NCBI GenBank assembly: GCA_026413225.1
Contig: CM048552.1
Span: 132,259,053 to 132,323,052, forward strand
Reading direction: 5' to 3'
Source: Otis tarda
Taxonomy: Eukaryota > Chordata > Aves > Otidiformes > Otididae
DNA length: 64,000 bases
The position numbers and the translations under genes were made by a program. Each line of letters begins with the position of its first letter. Position 1 is the stretch's first letter. This document shows positions 24,401 through 35,987 of the stretch, piece by piece. The notes under the pieces were generated by a model. That model had not been told where the DNA came from. It did no database searches and saw only the letters and a list, made by a program, of their open reading frames with translations.

Positions 24401-27400
24401 TTCCTAATTTTTTACTGAATGTTGCCCGTTTTTGAAATTAGTGTTCAGGGTTTTTTTCAGTAGCGCATGCAGTCTTTTAGGTTGGCATATAAAGCTTGTA
24501 CTGTTTAACAGGAAAGTTAAAAATAGCAAATTGAATCCACATCTGCCCAACCTCCAGAATACTAAATCAAGAGCTCTGTATCTGCATGTGAGTACAAGTC
24601 TCTTGGCTCATGAAGGATATTGTAGCTTTATGTAAACTTTGTTTTCATTTGCACTTTAATAATACTGCCTTTCCTCAATTAATAATTTTCCTGTGCATAA
24701 TTTGTTATGCTTTTATGTGGGTCCTAAATGACAGTCTAGGAGTCTATCAACATACGGAGGAAATCTGTAACCTAGTTAAGAGGCAGGATATCTCAGTTTG
24801 GTATGTAGAAGTTCCCAGTGCTACTGATGGAGATGTCTCTTGATGTTTTCTTTTAAAAAAAGATATTGGGGAAAAAAAGAGATTCACAGTAGGAAAGTCT
24901 TGTTTATCTTTGTATGCTGTGTTTTTAGTTCTTAAAGAAAAGACTAAAGATCTTAGCTTAACACAGACTTATGAACTGTAGTGTACTGAAATCCTTTTTC
25001 TTTTCATTGTAGTGCTTTTTCTTTTGATTACTTGTATTACCTTTTACATTTATTTGGGCAGAAGATAAAGCTCAGCATAATTTAATTTTTAAAAATATTT
25101 TTGGTATATGTTGTTGGCCAGTGTGTGGTCTATTGGAGATATGCGGATTTGGCAGTTTTTTTCTGCTCCTCAGCCAAGGTATTCAATATTAAGTGATGTG
25201 TGACTCTCAAGTGGTTTAGTTTGGATAAATGTCTAGAAATTTGGAGCTTATCTAAACCTCCTTGGCCTAGAAATTTAGTTGTCTGCAGTCAGGAAGGAAG
25301 GGACAGCCTTTCTTGTTGAATTTTATACTCTTCTTAAGTTCACTTATGCCAGATTATCCCATAAATGACTTTTTTTTTTTTTTATACTCCCTTTCATTGC
25401 CTTTTATGACTTAGTGTAGCAAGTGCAGAGGTGTAGGAGAAGTTAAATAAAATTCACTTTTCTCATTTTCCCCCCCAAACTACAGGCAAGGTTCAAATTA
25501 GGTTCAGGGTTGGGGTGGTTTTTTTTCTGTATGCTCTCAAAACTGGCTATCTCGGGTCTAGTAAACATTGCAGTGGAAATACTCTCATGTGACGCTTGGC
25601 ACACTGCTAGTGTGGCAGGCAAGTGTGAAGTGCCTGTTTTTAATTTACTCTGTTATTTCTTTTCTTCTTTGCTGTTAAGCAGGGCAGAGAAATGATAGAT
25701 TCTGTAGAAATAGTAGGCTCTTTGGCTTGCAGAGAAGTTGTAGGAAGTAATGTTATCCTTAATGACCTGGCATAGGGAAAGTATGCACAATGTGAGACAT
25801 CTACTCATTATGGCTGTCTAGCATCTGTGTCAAAATTTTTAATATACTAAGAGCATTATAAACAGGGAAAATTATTGAACCAGTATCTTTCTCAGGTCAT
25901 TGGTGGTGGTTAAGTATTTTTGTAGTGTCCTGGATGTATAGATTGGGAAGCCTTTTTCAATTAATGCTCATGACTTTCAGAAAAAGTGAGAAGTGAGTGA
26001 CTTCTGGAATCTTCATTAGCCTAATGTCTGTGAATAACAAAAAGGAAAACAAATGTAGATTATTTAAATTCTCTTTGAGAATTTTGAATGCTGCTTTGTT
26101 AGTATTAGTTTGGGTATAAAGATTGAATGAGCATGTGGGAAGTGCAAATACCTGTCTTTTTTGAGGTAGGATTCAGGCATGCTGGTTGCTCTGGAGATGC
26201 CTGTCTGTTTTGCAGATGAAAGACTACAGATGCTAAATCAGAGACTATTTGAGTTGTAACACATGCAGAGGTACAACTGGAAGATAGAAGGGAATAGCTT
26301 AGGTAAAGTACTAGGAATTTTCTCTCTAAAGCCATACAAACTACCTTTAAGATGGGGGCTCTGTTTTTCAAAGCCACTTTTTGTGTTTCAGTGGAATATT
26401 TTGATCATTTTATTTTCCCCCTGAAAAACAGAATCTTAATAACTGTATAGTCATCAAGTCCATCTCTGAAATCTCAGTTTTTGTGACTAGGCTAGAATTG
26501 TGCAGCAGCTGTGGGACAGAAAGACAAAGGGATAGAATTCAGTTTTGCAGGCAAGCATTCAGCTGCTTAAGCCATGCTACTGCCCTTTCTCTTCCTGCAG
26601 TCTTGTCAGCCTCTGTCACAATGTGCCTGCTCATTGTCTGCTGCCACTGAGATGGGTGGGAACTGCTTTGATCATCACATACCCCACAGTCACTTGTCTT
26701 CTATGAGCTGTGGTGTTTAAAAAAAAGTTTTAGAATAATAGGTAGTGAGTATAGGGTATTTCACACTATATATTGGCTTTATAAAGGAGGGATTGTTTTT
26801 CCTGAAACTTGCAGTGATTAATAGTTGCCATTTACATTATACATGGTCAAATGATGGATGTCAACCTGCAATAGCAAATTGCTTTGATTTGCCGCCTTTT
26901 TTTTCTTCTGTTGAGTGCATGCTTACAAGGTTTAAACAGCTACTGTAAATTTAAGTACTTTTTTTTTTTTTTTTTGCACTCAAGAAATATAATTATACAA
27001 CAGTGTGGATGACTGTTATTTAAGAGGTGTGAGTACTATCTCAGTCCAGAGTCTTACAGAATCTGATTTTTTTTACAGATGCAACTGTGTTTTATTATAT
27101 GATATGTAAAGAGTGAGTTTCTGTGAAATTAAGTTTTTAACCTTTATTTCTTTCAATTGCTGTAAAATCTAACAGTTTCTTAAGTGCTTTTCCAGGAGGC
27201 TAGCGGGAAGCTGATAGGTAATACCACTCACAGGACTGATAAACTGCAGTGACAGAGCTTCTGCTAGCTGCTGTGCTTGCACTAAGTTAGGCAGAAATTA
27301 TCAAGTTACATGTAGATTGAGGGATAAGGGGAGGACAGAATGGGAAGAGAGAGAAGCAGAGACCATTGGTCATGGGAGATAGGAGTTGCAGGCAGGCATA

Positions 27401-30017
27401 AGTATTCATTTGCCTGAGCCTTGAAACTGCTCAAATGGCTAAGATCCAAGTGATGAGACCTCTGTCTCAGTTTCTGACCCAGGAGCTTGAAGGCTGTAAT
27501 TTTACAAAGAAATTGTATAAATGTTGATCTTTTGTGCATGTCACAGCTTTCAGTATTCATTTATTAGCAGTGTGCAGACCTTGGCAGGACCCATTTGATG
27601 TGATTCTTGTTGGTAACTAAAGATCTGTAACTTTGATTGTCATACCAGAGGGTTAATTTTTACAATCCTTCCTTGAGGAAGGGTGGCTGTGCAAAGGGGT
27701 GTGTACTGAGTGAGTTTCCAGTGACATTGTGTGCAGATGTGCCTTTTCTTACCGTGATCTCTCACACCAGTGTGAATTAGCTCCCTCTGACTTGAGGCTA
27801 CTTCATCCATTGGGCCAGGAGGTTATAGTCAATGCTTCAGTGTAACTAAACAGATTATATGAATAGCAGAAAAGACTCTGGGCTGAGATAGTACATACCA
27901 AAACACCTCTTAAAGAACAGTCATCCACACAATTGTATAATCTTATTTCTTGAGTGCCAAAACAAAAAATATCATAAGCTGGGATTCACAAATGAGCTCC
28001 CAATTTATGGAAAACTCAAGCAAGAGTTAGGTGTTTCAGAGATTCCTTGGGAAGTCTTAGCTGAGGGTTTGAATTGTGACAGTCCTTCCTTTTCTTTCTC
28101 ACAGGCAGAGTGACTGTGGGTGTAGTACCAATGAGGAAGATCTCTAGTCCTTCTCCATTGGCCAGCAATTCATTGGTCAGCTGGTGGGAACATCTGCAGG
28201 GAAATATCTACTGAGATGATATCATTCTTGACTGAAGTGCCTTAAAGGTTAATGAAATTCTTCAATGCAGAGCTGTGAGGCTCTATGGAGGGGGTTCATA
28301 GCAGTGAACACCTTTATTACGGGTGTCTGCAGTTGGCTTTGACCCCCTTCATAGTGGAGAGAAACAGGCACTTCTGGGTTGCGAGTAATCTCATCCTGAA
28401 GTAGACTTCTGATAGATCAGATGAATGGTGCTCTAAAAGTGTTTTTCCTCTCTCTGTGTTGACAACGAAGTGAGTGAGGACTGGCTCATCTGAGACCGAA
28501 CATCTGCCTTGTGACTCTGCCCAACTCACTGCTGAAATCTTAGCTTTGGAACAAGCAGCGTTTCATGAGGCTAACAAGAGTACTTCCAGACAACCTGACT
28601 TGTCTGACAAATTTCTGTTTTGGTGCTTGGAAGCACTAGGGCTTCTTAATTTGACATGAGAGGATGTTTAACATTGGCCAGAAAAAGAAGTTCTCCAATG
28701 GTCTCAGAAATGTCTGGGTTGTTTTTAATTAAATCTTTTATAAAGAAATAAAATGAACCTGAAGCAAAGACTGGCAAAGTTCAGAAGGACTGAAAGTAAA
28801 GTTTTGTCATGGAAAACATGAAACAACTTCTAAGTTTAGGCCTACACTGTTTACAGTGAATTATGTATTTCCTAATTTCTGCAATTCAGTATTGCAAGAC
28901 AAGTTTTTTGAGGATTAGTTCTTTGTTTCCTTCTTTCCCTAAACTGCCAACTGTACAAAAAATAATAAAGTTTTCTGCTCTCTTCTGAATGACAGGTTGT
29001 TTTCAGATGTTTCACTATTCCAGCCATACAATATTTTCTTCTTCATACTTGTATAAAAACATTAAAAATGCATTCTGAGTTTGGATGCCCTATTAACTTC
29101 ATTACCTTTTTTTCCCACCACTTCTTGTGGGTGCTCAGTTATATTATGTTTTGGCAGAGTCTGAGAGCCTGTCTTTAAAGATCAGTTAAAGCACAGGCAT
29201 GCTCTTGGCACAATGTTTGCTTTTCTGGATCGGTGGAACTGCATTCTTATCGTAGTGTAGTGCCTTGCCTTGTTTGAAACTTAGTTTTACTGTGCTGATG
29301 TTAGGATGTTAGGAAACATCTAAAATGTTTCTTAAAGCTTTTACTTTTGGTATCCAAGGTTTTGGAAGAATCTTTGCTTCTATTTAACAAAAAAGTTCCT
29401 ACTATGCAATTGCAGGTGATGTTTCTAATGAATAAGCAAACCTCAAAATATAAAAATAAATAGGAACTCAGGTTACAGGTCAGCCCCTAGAACTAGGTGG
29501 TGTTGCTCACCTGCTGTAATTTGTTTTGTTCCTTTTAACTGAAGTGCAGTTTCTTGAGTGATTTAATTTTTGGAACAGATGGTTATTTTGGTATTAAGGA
29601 ATATGTATCAATTATAAATATGGCACAAGTACTTTGTCATAGTTTAGAAAAATGAATAGTTTTAGACACTAGCTTTCCTGAGTTGCAATAAATGCCACTG
29701 GAGCATGAAAAATATGTTCTAGTTCTATTTTTAATGTGTGTTTGTGTACCAGAGGACAGATGAAAGATGTGGTATCTGAGTACAACTGTAAAGTAACACC
29801 ACAGTGCTAACATGATTAGTGGCTGTAACATTTGGGTCTGAATGTGACCCTGTTGTGGAGTTTGTTGCATGAAATGGGTACTTGTATAGAATTATGAAAG
29901 CCGGAGATGAGCACTTGCCCCTCAGTCTTGTCCGTGCTGTTATTTTGAATGATTGTCTCATTTTCACTGTAGACAGAGGGTCAGTTTTGCTGCATCGGAA
30001 GTGCTAGTGAATGTTAT

Positions 30018-30835
30018 AATCATAGAATTGTTTAGGTTGGAAAAGACCTCTAAGATCATCAAGCCCAACCATTAGCCTAGCACTGCCAAGTCCACCACTA
30101 AACCATGTCCATAAGCTCCACATCTACATGTCTTTTAAATATCTCCAGCAATGACGACTCCATCATCTCCCTGGGCAGCCTGTTCTGATGCTTGATAACC
30201 CTTCTGGTGAGAAGATTTTTTTTTTTTTTCCCCTCATATCCGATCTAAACCTTCCCTGTTGCAACTTGAGTCCATTTCCTCTTGTCCTATCATTTGTTAC
30301 TTGGGAGAAGAGGCTGACACCCATATCACTATAACCTCCTTTCAGGTAGTTGTAGAGAGTGATAAGGTGTCCACTGAGCCTCCTTTTCTCCGTGCTCAAT
30401 AACCCCAGTTCCTCAGCTGCTTCTTATAAGACTTGTGACCCTTCACCAGCTTTGTTGCTCTTTTTTGTACATGCTCCAGCGCATCAATATCTTGTAGTGA
30501 GTCGCCCAAAACTGAACACAGTATTCAAGGTGCAGCCTCACCAGTGCTGAGTACAGGGGCATGATCAGTTCCCTACTTCTGCTGGCCACACTGTTCCTGA
30601 TACAAGCCGGGATGCTGTTGGCCTTCTTGGCCCCTTGGGCACACTGCTGGCTCACGTTCAGCTCGCCATCGACCAATAACCCCAAGTCCTTGTCTGACAG
30701 ACAGCCTTCCAGCCACTCTTCCCTACACCTGTAGCATTGCATGAGGTTGTTGTAACCCAAGTGCAGGGCCCAGCACTTGGCCTTGTTGAACCTCATACAA
30801 CTGGTCTCGGCCCATCGATCCAGCCATAGTGTCAT
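30018..30835 (-). mobile_element. CR1 LINE 3' fragment (~820 bp), minus orientation
   Basis: The + strand begins with the reverse complement of a CR1 3' end (AATCATAGAATTG, then GGTTGGAAAAGACCTCTAAG). The minus strand reads the C-terminal part of CR1 ORF2, with recognisable blocks such as [60 protein letters not shown] and CLFSQV-like sequence. The frame is broken: one open segment covers 30443-30835 and another 30163-30399 with a shift between them, and a T13 tract near 30219-30231 interrupts the end. The copy is older than the one at 5603 and belongs to a different CR1 subfamily, judged by its 3' end. It is antisense to MAP3K15 within intron 1, 5'-truncated and inactive. Confidence 0.93.
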
Positions 30836-33800
30836 ATGTTACTAAGATAGCCTGTGACTAAAATTTTCAAATGTTGTTGCCAAAGGCCAGTATTTCAAAT
30901 TGAAAGGATAAAAGGTTACAGGTGAGAACTGATCTAATGAATAACAAGTTTCTTTCTGATTATGACTAAGTAAATATTTAAAATAAAGATGGGTTTTGTA
31001 TTCCTTACCTACATTAAAATGCTTTCAGGCTCTCTGTACATATTGCTGTGCTGGTTGCATTCATTAGGTTTCACTCCAGCTACCTGTGCCTCTGTGTCTT
31101 CCACACTGGATTATTCTGCTGGTTTCTTCTTTGGACTTCACATTTCATCACCTGCAGGATGGCTATCCAAAAAGCACTCATTCCTCTGCTTTCAGTGTTT
31201 CAGGCCACTGGGGTTTCTCCCAGTTGTTCGAGTGCAAGCCCTGTGAGGCACTTTTGTGATCTATACATTAAAAAAAAAGTGTGCCAGCTTCCTTATCACC
31301 AGTTTCAGAGGGTAATCCAGGCTACAGCTTTGCCTGGCAAATTCTAACCATTCTAGTAGTTTAAAAGCTGCTGTTATATAGTGGAAAGGCTCATCTGAAA
31401 AGTAAAGTTTTACAGTTTCTTAGCAATGGCAAGGCTTTAGATTTGCCTAGTCCTTTCAGGAAAGTTATTTAACAGCTGACTTTCCTTAGGCAAGAGTGCT
31501 TCTTCTGCTCAGCTAATACATAGTTAAAATAACTTCTTCAGCACTCGCAGTATTGACATCCACAGAGCAGAATGACTTCACAGGGAAAGATGTGAAACTG
31601 CTTTCCAGAGTACGATTTGACACACAAGAAGGAAGAAATGCAAAAGAAGGGTCTGACTTTCCTCCTTGTGTTTGCTGTTCTGATAATGTTGGCTTTTATG
31701 AGAATCCCAATTGTTAGGCTTTTTTTTCCATGCCTTCCATTTTTCTAGATGAGAGGAGCAGAATTGATACATTTTGGTGTGTGGTGCACCTTTCTCACCA
31801 GTAGATCATTTTGTAATGTAAAACCTGTGGCAGATGAAGGTAAGATTAAAGCCACAACTGGGTAAAAGGCAAGTGACAAGCTCAGCCTGAGAACACAAAT
31901 TAGAGGCATTGCCCTGTTTTTGATAAAACAACATGTGCTTGAAATCACCACGCCACAACAGTCATTTTGTTTTCCTGAGCAAGCAAACAATGGATGAGCA
32001 CACTTCAGAATTTTTGCCATTTGATGTCTGGGTTTTCAGAATTCCTGAAGCACTTAACAAATCCATTAGAGCTGTTGAAAGTGAGATATATCTAAGTTTA
32101 GATTTTGTTTCATTTTATAATCAGAGTGGATGTGATGCATGATACACCAGAATTAGAATCTAATTTTCTCTGTTGTGTTCCCAAGGTAATAATCCTTTTT
32201 TTAAAAAAATGAATCAAAAATTATTTGGCCAGTATTAAAGTTGGCTTCTTTCTCCAATTTGTGATTAATATGTCATTAATAAAAGCCCAAAATATCACTG
32301 TTTTTTCTTCAGTCCTTACTACATGTGACCAGAAAGAAATCTTCTTTTTTTTTTCCAAACTTACTATGAGGATTCATACTGAACTTAATTCTTAAATTTC
32401 CTATCCTTTGATTTCTCAATTTCTTTGGCCTGTGAAGTAAACATTCTTTCCAAGGGACGTACCCTCATTGTATCAAAGTTTCAGACCTCCAGTGTTCATG
32501 CTTCTGTTTCCTTTTCTGAAGTAGGAAGTAGGCTGAAACTTGTAGTCAGACTCCAGCCACAACTGAATTTTTGTGCAAAAGTTGTTTGCAGCTTGTAAGA
32601 ACAACCTTCCTTCTTAAAGATGCTTTGTAAGCGATTTCTAAACTATTACAGTTAGTTTTAATTTTAGTATTCACAGAAAAGTGAAGCACTTGGTTTTAAT
32701 CTACAAGAAGTTAAGCTTATAGCATTTTAAAAACAATTTCATATATTTCAGACTATTTAATGTGATTATAATATATACAAGTCTATATTGTAGGATAAAT
32801 CATTACTGCCTTGTTGGTTTTTATTTTTGTGACCAATTCTGCCCCGATAGCAAACCAGTGAACTTAGCAAAGTTCATACTGTAATATTGCAAACTTGAAG
32901 AGGTTAAATTGAAACACTTTTTATTTCAGCTAGAAATTCCTAAATAAAGAATAAAGTTACATGTTTATTTCTCATGAGACTTATGTTTTAAGGCAACTTC
33001 TGGTTAGATTTTTGTATTTTACTATGTAATTATGATTAGAACAAATTAATTATATTTTTAAAAGAAAAGTAAGCAGATTCTTACAGAATGGCATTATTTT
33101 AGAGCAGTGAGATTTTAATAAAACTTTGCATTGAGAGAGCCGTAATGGCATCACGGATGTTGACAGAGGTTTTACGCTAAAGTTGGCTTGTCTTTAGGAT
33201 CTAAGGGAAGGAATCCACCTTAACGGTTCTGTTGGTAGTTACTACTGTGCTTTATTACCTTGAGCTATTCCCTCTCCCAGTTTCTGGGAGTACAGGATGT
33301 ATGACAGTTGAGAGTGTTGTGCCTTTTGTTATAGCTTAAATGAAAACTGCAAAGGGTTCCTATTTCACTAGGAATACACTTCAAATTTTGTCATAATTGT
33401 TTCCCTGTAAAAACTTTGGTATTCTTTCCTTTAAAGGACCATGCACTCATACAGGAAAAATGGATCCGATTGGATCCATTCAATTATCTTTCCGGGGCTT
33501 TTTTTCACTTGCACATATATTTTTATGATACAATCTTCATCTCCACTGCTGGTCTTCAATTTGTTTTATTTTTGTTTTATTTTACCTTATTCAGGTAGGG
33601 TAAAATAAATATAGGTACCTATATACCTGTGTTCATGAGGTGTGAATAAACAAGAAAAATCTCATTCTCATAAATCTTCTTTTATCAGTGTGAATTGATA
33701 TCTAAGTGATGAATAATTACCTTTCTTAATGCAGATGCTTACTTCTGTTCTTATGTCCGTTTAATGTGTTTCTGATGCTACTTACATTGTTACCTAGCAG

Positions 33801-34350
33801 CAGTCAATAGAAGACAAAATTTCAGTTGTAGACTACTACGTATGGCAATGAACTGTGTATAGCCTTGTTTCAATAAACTTTGTTATGGATCGTTGCTCAT
33901 ATTGTATTGTGAAATGCAGTATCTGTGTGCTACATGAACACATTGTCCAAATTCCCTTACCACAATGGTGATTTTCATTTCACAGCCCTCTAGCATGAAA
34001 AACAGTCCAAGCTCTTAGACTTTTTTTCCCCCTACCCTAGATGGTATTTGATTCTAGGTCTGATTGTTAGTTCGTCTTAACTTTTGTTTTATAAGTAATT
34101 TATGTTTTTTAAAATGATTTTGCAATATTGGGGTAATGTAGACTTGGATGTGTATACGGAGCTGGGATTTACTGCTTCAAGCCTGCTTGGTTCATGTGAG
34201 CCTACAGTGTGCAGTGTAGTAAGAATTTGTCCATGCTGTAGAGAGCTGCTTAAATAGGAACTGGAAAGAACGTCAGTAGATGGTGCAGGATTTGAGGTTC
34301 CACAGGAATAAGGGGATTTTCTCATGTTGCCATGATTTTATGTTAGGATT

Positions 34351-34456
34351 TTGGTTTTTTTTTAGGGGGAGGGGTGTGTGTTTGGATTTTTGTGTTTTGT
34401 GTTTTGTTGGGTGGTGTTTGAGTTGTTGGTTTTTTGTTGGGTTTGTTGTTTTTTTT
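34351..34456 (+). repeat. G/T-rich low-complexity stretch
   Basis: About 100 bases almost free of A and C on the + strand, made of TTTTGTG, GGTGTTTG and TTTTGTTGGG-like blocks plus AGGGGGAGGGG. It produces hydrophobic, F/G/V/W-rich spurious frames. It is likely a decayed low-complexity repeat in intron 1. Confidence 0.7.
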
Positions 34457-35056
34457 TTCTCCTCAGTGGTGATGCTTTGGTCTTAAGGCAGATCATTGTC
34501 TTTGGAATCAAGACATTCCTTGTGCCTTAACAGGGAGTCTGTTAGTAATCAGAGGGGCTGGCTGACCCCGGTGTGGTGTGTTAGCATAGCCTGGTGGAAT
34601 TGCACAGGAGTGTATATTCATTGCAGGGTTTTCCAAGAATTTGCGTACCAAGTATGGGGTATTGGTTCTTGTAATGTCTAACCTTGGTGAAGCCCAGGTA
34701 AACTGGCTGCTGTGTTTGGAGGTTATACATCAAATCTGCTTTTAGATTTCTTATTTAGTAGTAGCTCACCCTTCACTGTTATTCCCTGTAGGCACAGACG
34801 CTGTCTGTTACCACTTCAGAGATGTAGGATGTACTGCCCAGCTGCACTGAGTCTCTGGAATCTGTTTTGAACCACAGACTCCCCTGTGGTTTCAATGCCA
34901 AGGCTCTAGTCTTGTGAATACTTTGGATTTAAGTTCATCCATCTATTCCATCGCGGTGAAAGCAGACAGGCATATAGATGCAGACCTTTAAAAAGCTTTA
35001 AAACAAAATTTTCTTAGGCAGCATAGAGAATATAAGGATCAAGGAGAAAAACTCAC

Positions 35057-35309
35057 CGTTAAGTGTCCTCTTCTCCAGTTACCTCTTCTCTCTTTACTGG
35101 CCTTCAGGTTTATATGAGAGCCAAATGGTGAACTCCGAATCTTTTGCCTGTATCTCAGCTGTTCTGCAGAACATGGCATATTTCTCCTTAGATCTCTGTA
35201 TAGGTCATCTTCCACTAACAAATTTTTTTTACTTCCATTTCTGACTAGAATACGACCCAACAGCAGTGGAAGTCTTGCTGTGGCTGCTTGTGGTTGAATG
35301 TCCTCATTC
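35057..35309 (-). other. Antisense open frame with splice-like ends, unknown
   Basis: On the minus strand, 253 bases between TGTGCAG| (35316-35310) and |GTGAGT (35056-35051) form an open frame of 84 codons plus one base. The translation is mixed and charged, including segments like NLLVEDDLYRDLRR and KASKERRGNWRRGHLT, unlike the hydrophobic low-complexity shadows around it. There is no pyrimidine tract before the putative acceptor, and an in-frame TAG lies immediately upstream (35318-35320), so it could only be an internal exon. I do not recognise the protein. It could be a decayed gene fragment, an antisense transcript exon or chance. Confidence 0.2.
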
Positions 35310-35847
35310 CTGCACACCTAGTCTTGAACATCTTGCCTGTAGCTTTTAAGAGTCAACTTAAAAGCTTTAGGAATTTCCTGTTCTCCAAACCTCAGCCTCT
35401 TAGGATAAACTTGGTCTCGCAGTTTTCTCTGATTTTCTGCTACGTTATTGTTCTTAGAGGTTCCACCTGAAGGTTTAGAGCCTTCTTGTTGTGAGGTTCA
35501 TCCTATTGGGTGTTCAGGCTGTCAGGCCTAACTCGTAGAGCAAATACAGAACTGCTTCTTCACCTGAGGTATTTCTGATGCAGTGATTTCAAAACCTCAA
35601 GCAGAATTCATAAATTCTGCCTCTCAGTTACTGTAACTCTGTGATAATTTCCTGAGTTGTTCTTTGTATTAATGGTAAAATTTACTTGTATCATGAGAAA
35701 ATGATCCTTATTTGATTGTATTTATTTTGTCTGTCCAAATGTATATGTAATTTCAGGATTTATTTTAAATCCTCTCTAAGAATAAAATAAGTTTTAAGAT
35801 GATTTTTTTTTTTTTTAGCACTTTTCCTTGTCCCTCTCTCATTTCAG

Positions 35848-35987
35848 ATGTTGCAGTTGTGGACATGAGTGATATTTCCAAGCAGCCATCACTGTTCTAC
35901 CACCTTGGCGTGCGTGAAAGCTTTGACATGGCTAATAATGTTATACTCTACCATGACACTGATGCTGACACTGCTCAATCTCTCAAA
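35848..35987 (+). CDS. MAP3K15: MAP3K15 exon 2: thioredoxin-binding region
   Basis: Acceptor CTCATTTCAG|AT and donor CTCAAA|GTAAGG bound 140 bases encoding D109 (split with exon 1) to K155; it ends in phase 0. The peptide [20 protein letters not shown], then [20 protein letters not shown], is the most diagnostic ASK-family block. His144 (in ILYHDT) stands where ASK1 has Cys185. This is part of the thioredoxin-like N-terminal domain that in ASK1 binds reduced thioredoxin and keeps the kinase inactive. It is separated from exon 1 by 24 kb. Confidence 0.97.

Larger units (their letters stand above)
11811..35847 (+). other. MAP3K15: MAP3K15 intron 1 (24,037 bp)
   Basis: A very long first intron between GTGAGC and a pyrimidine-rich acceptor (CTCTCATTTCAG). 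It holds one CR1 copy (30018-30835), many T tracts (for example 13896-13921, 15322-15342, 23567-23587 and 26959-26975), a G-rich run at 18463-18479 and a G/T-rich stretch at 34351-34456. It also holds an open antisense frame at 35057-35309, described separately. The rest appears to be unique AT-rich sequence without recognisable genes. Long first introns often carry enhancers, but none can be pointed to from this sequence alone. Confidence 0.85.
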
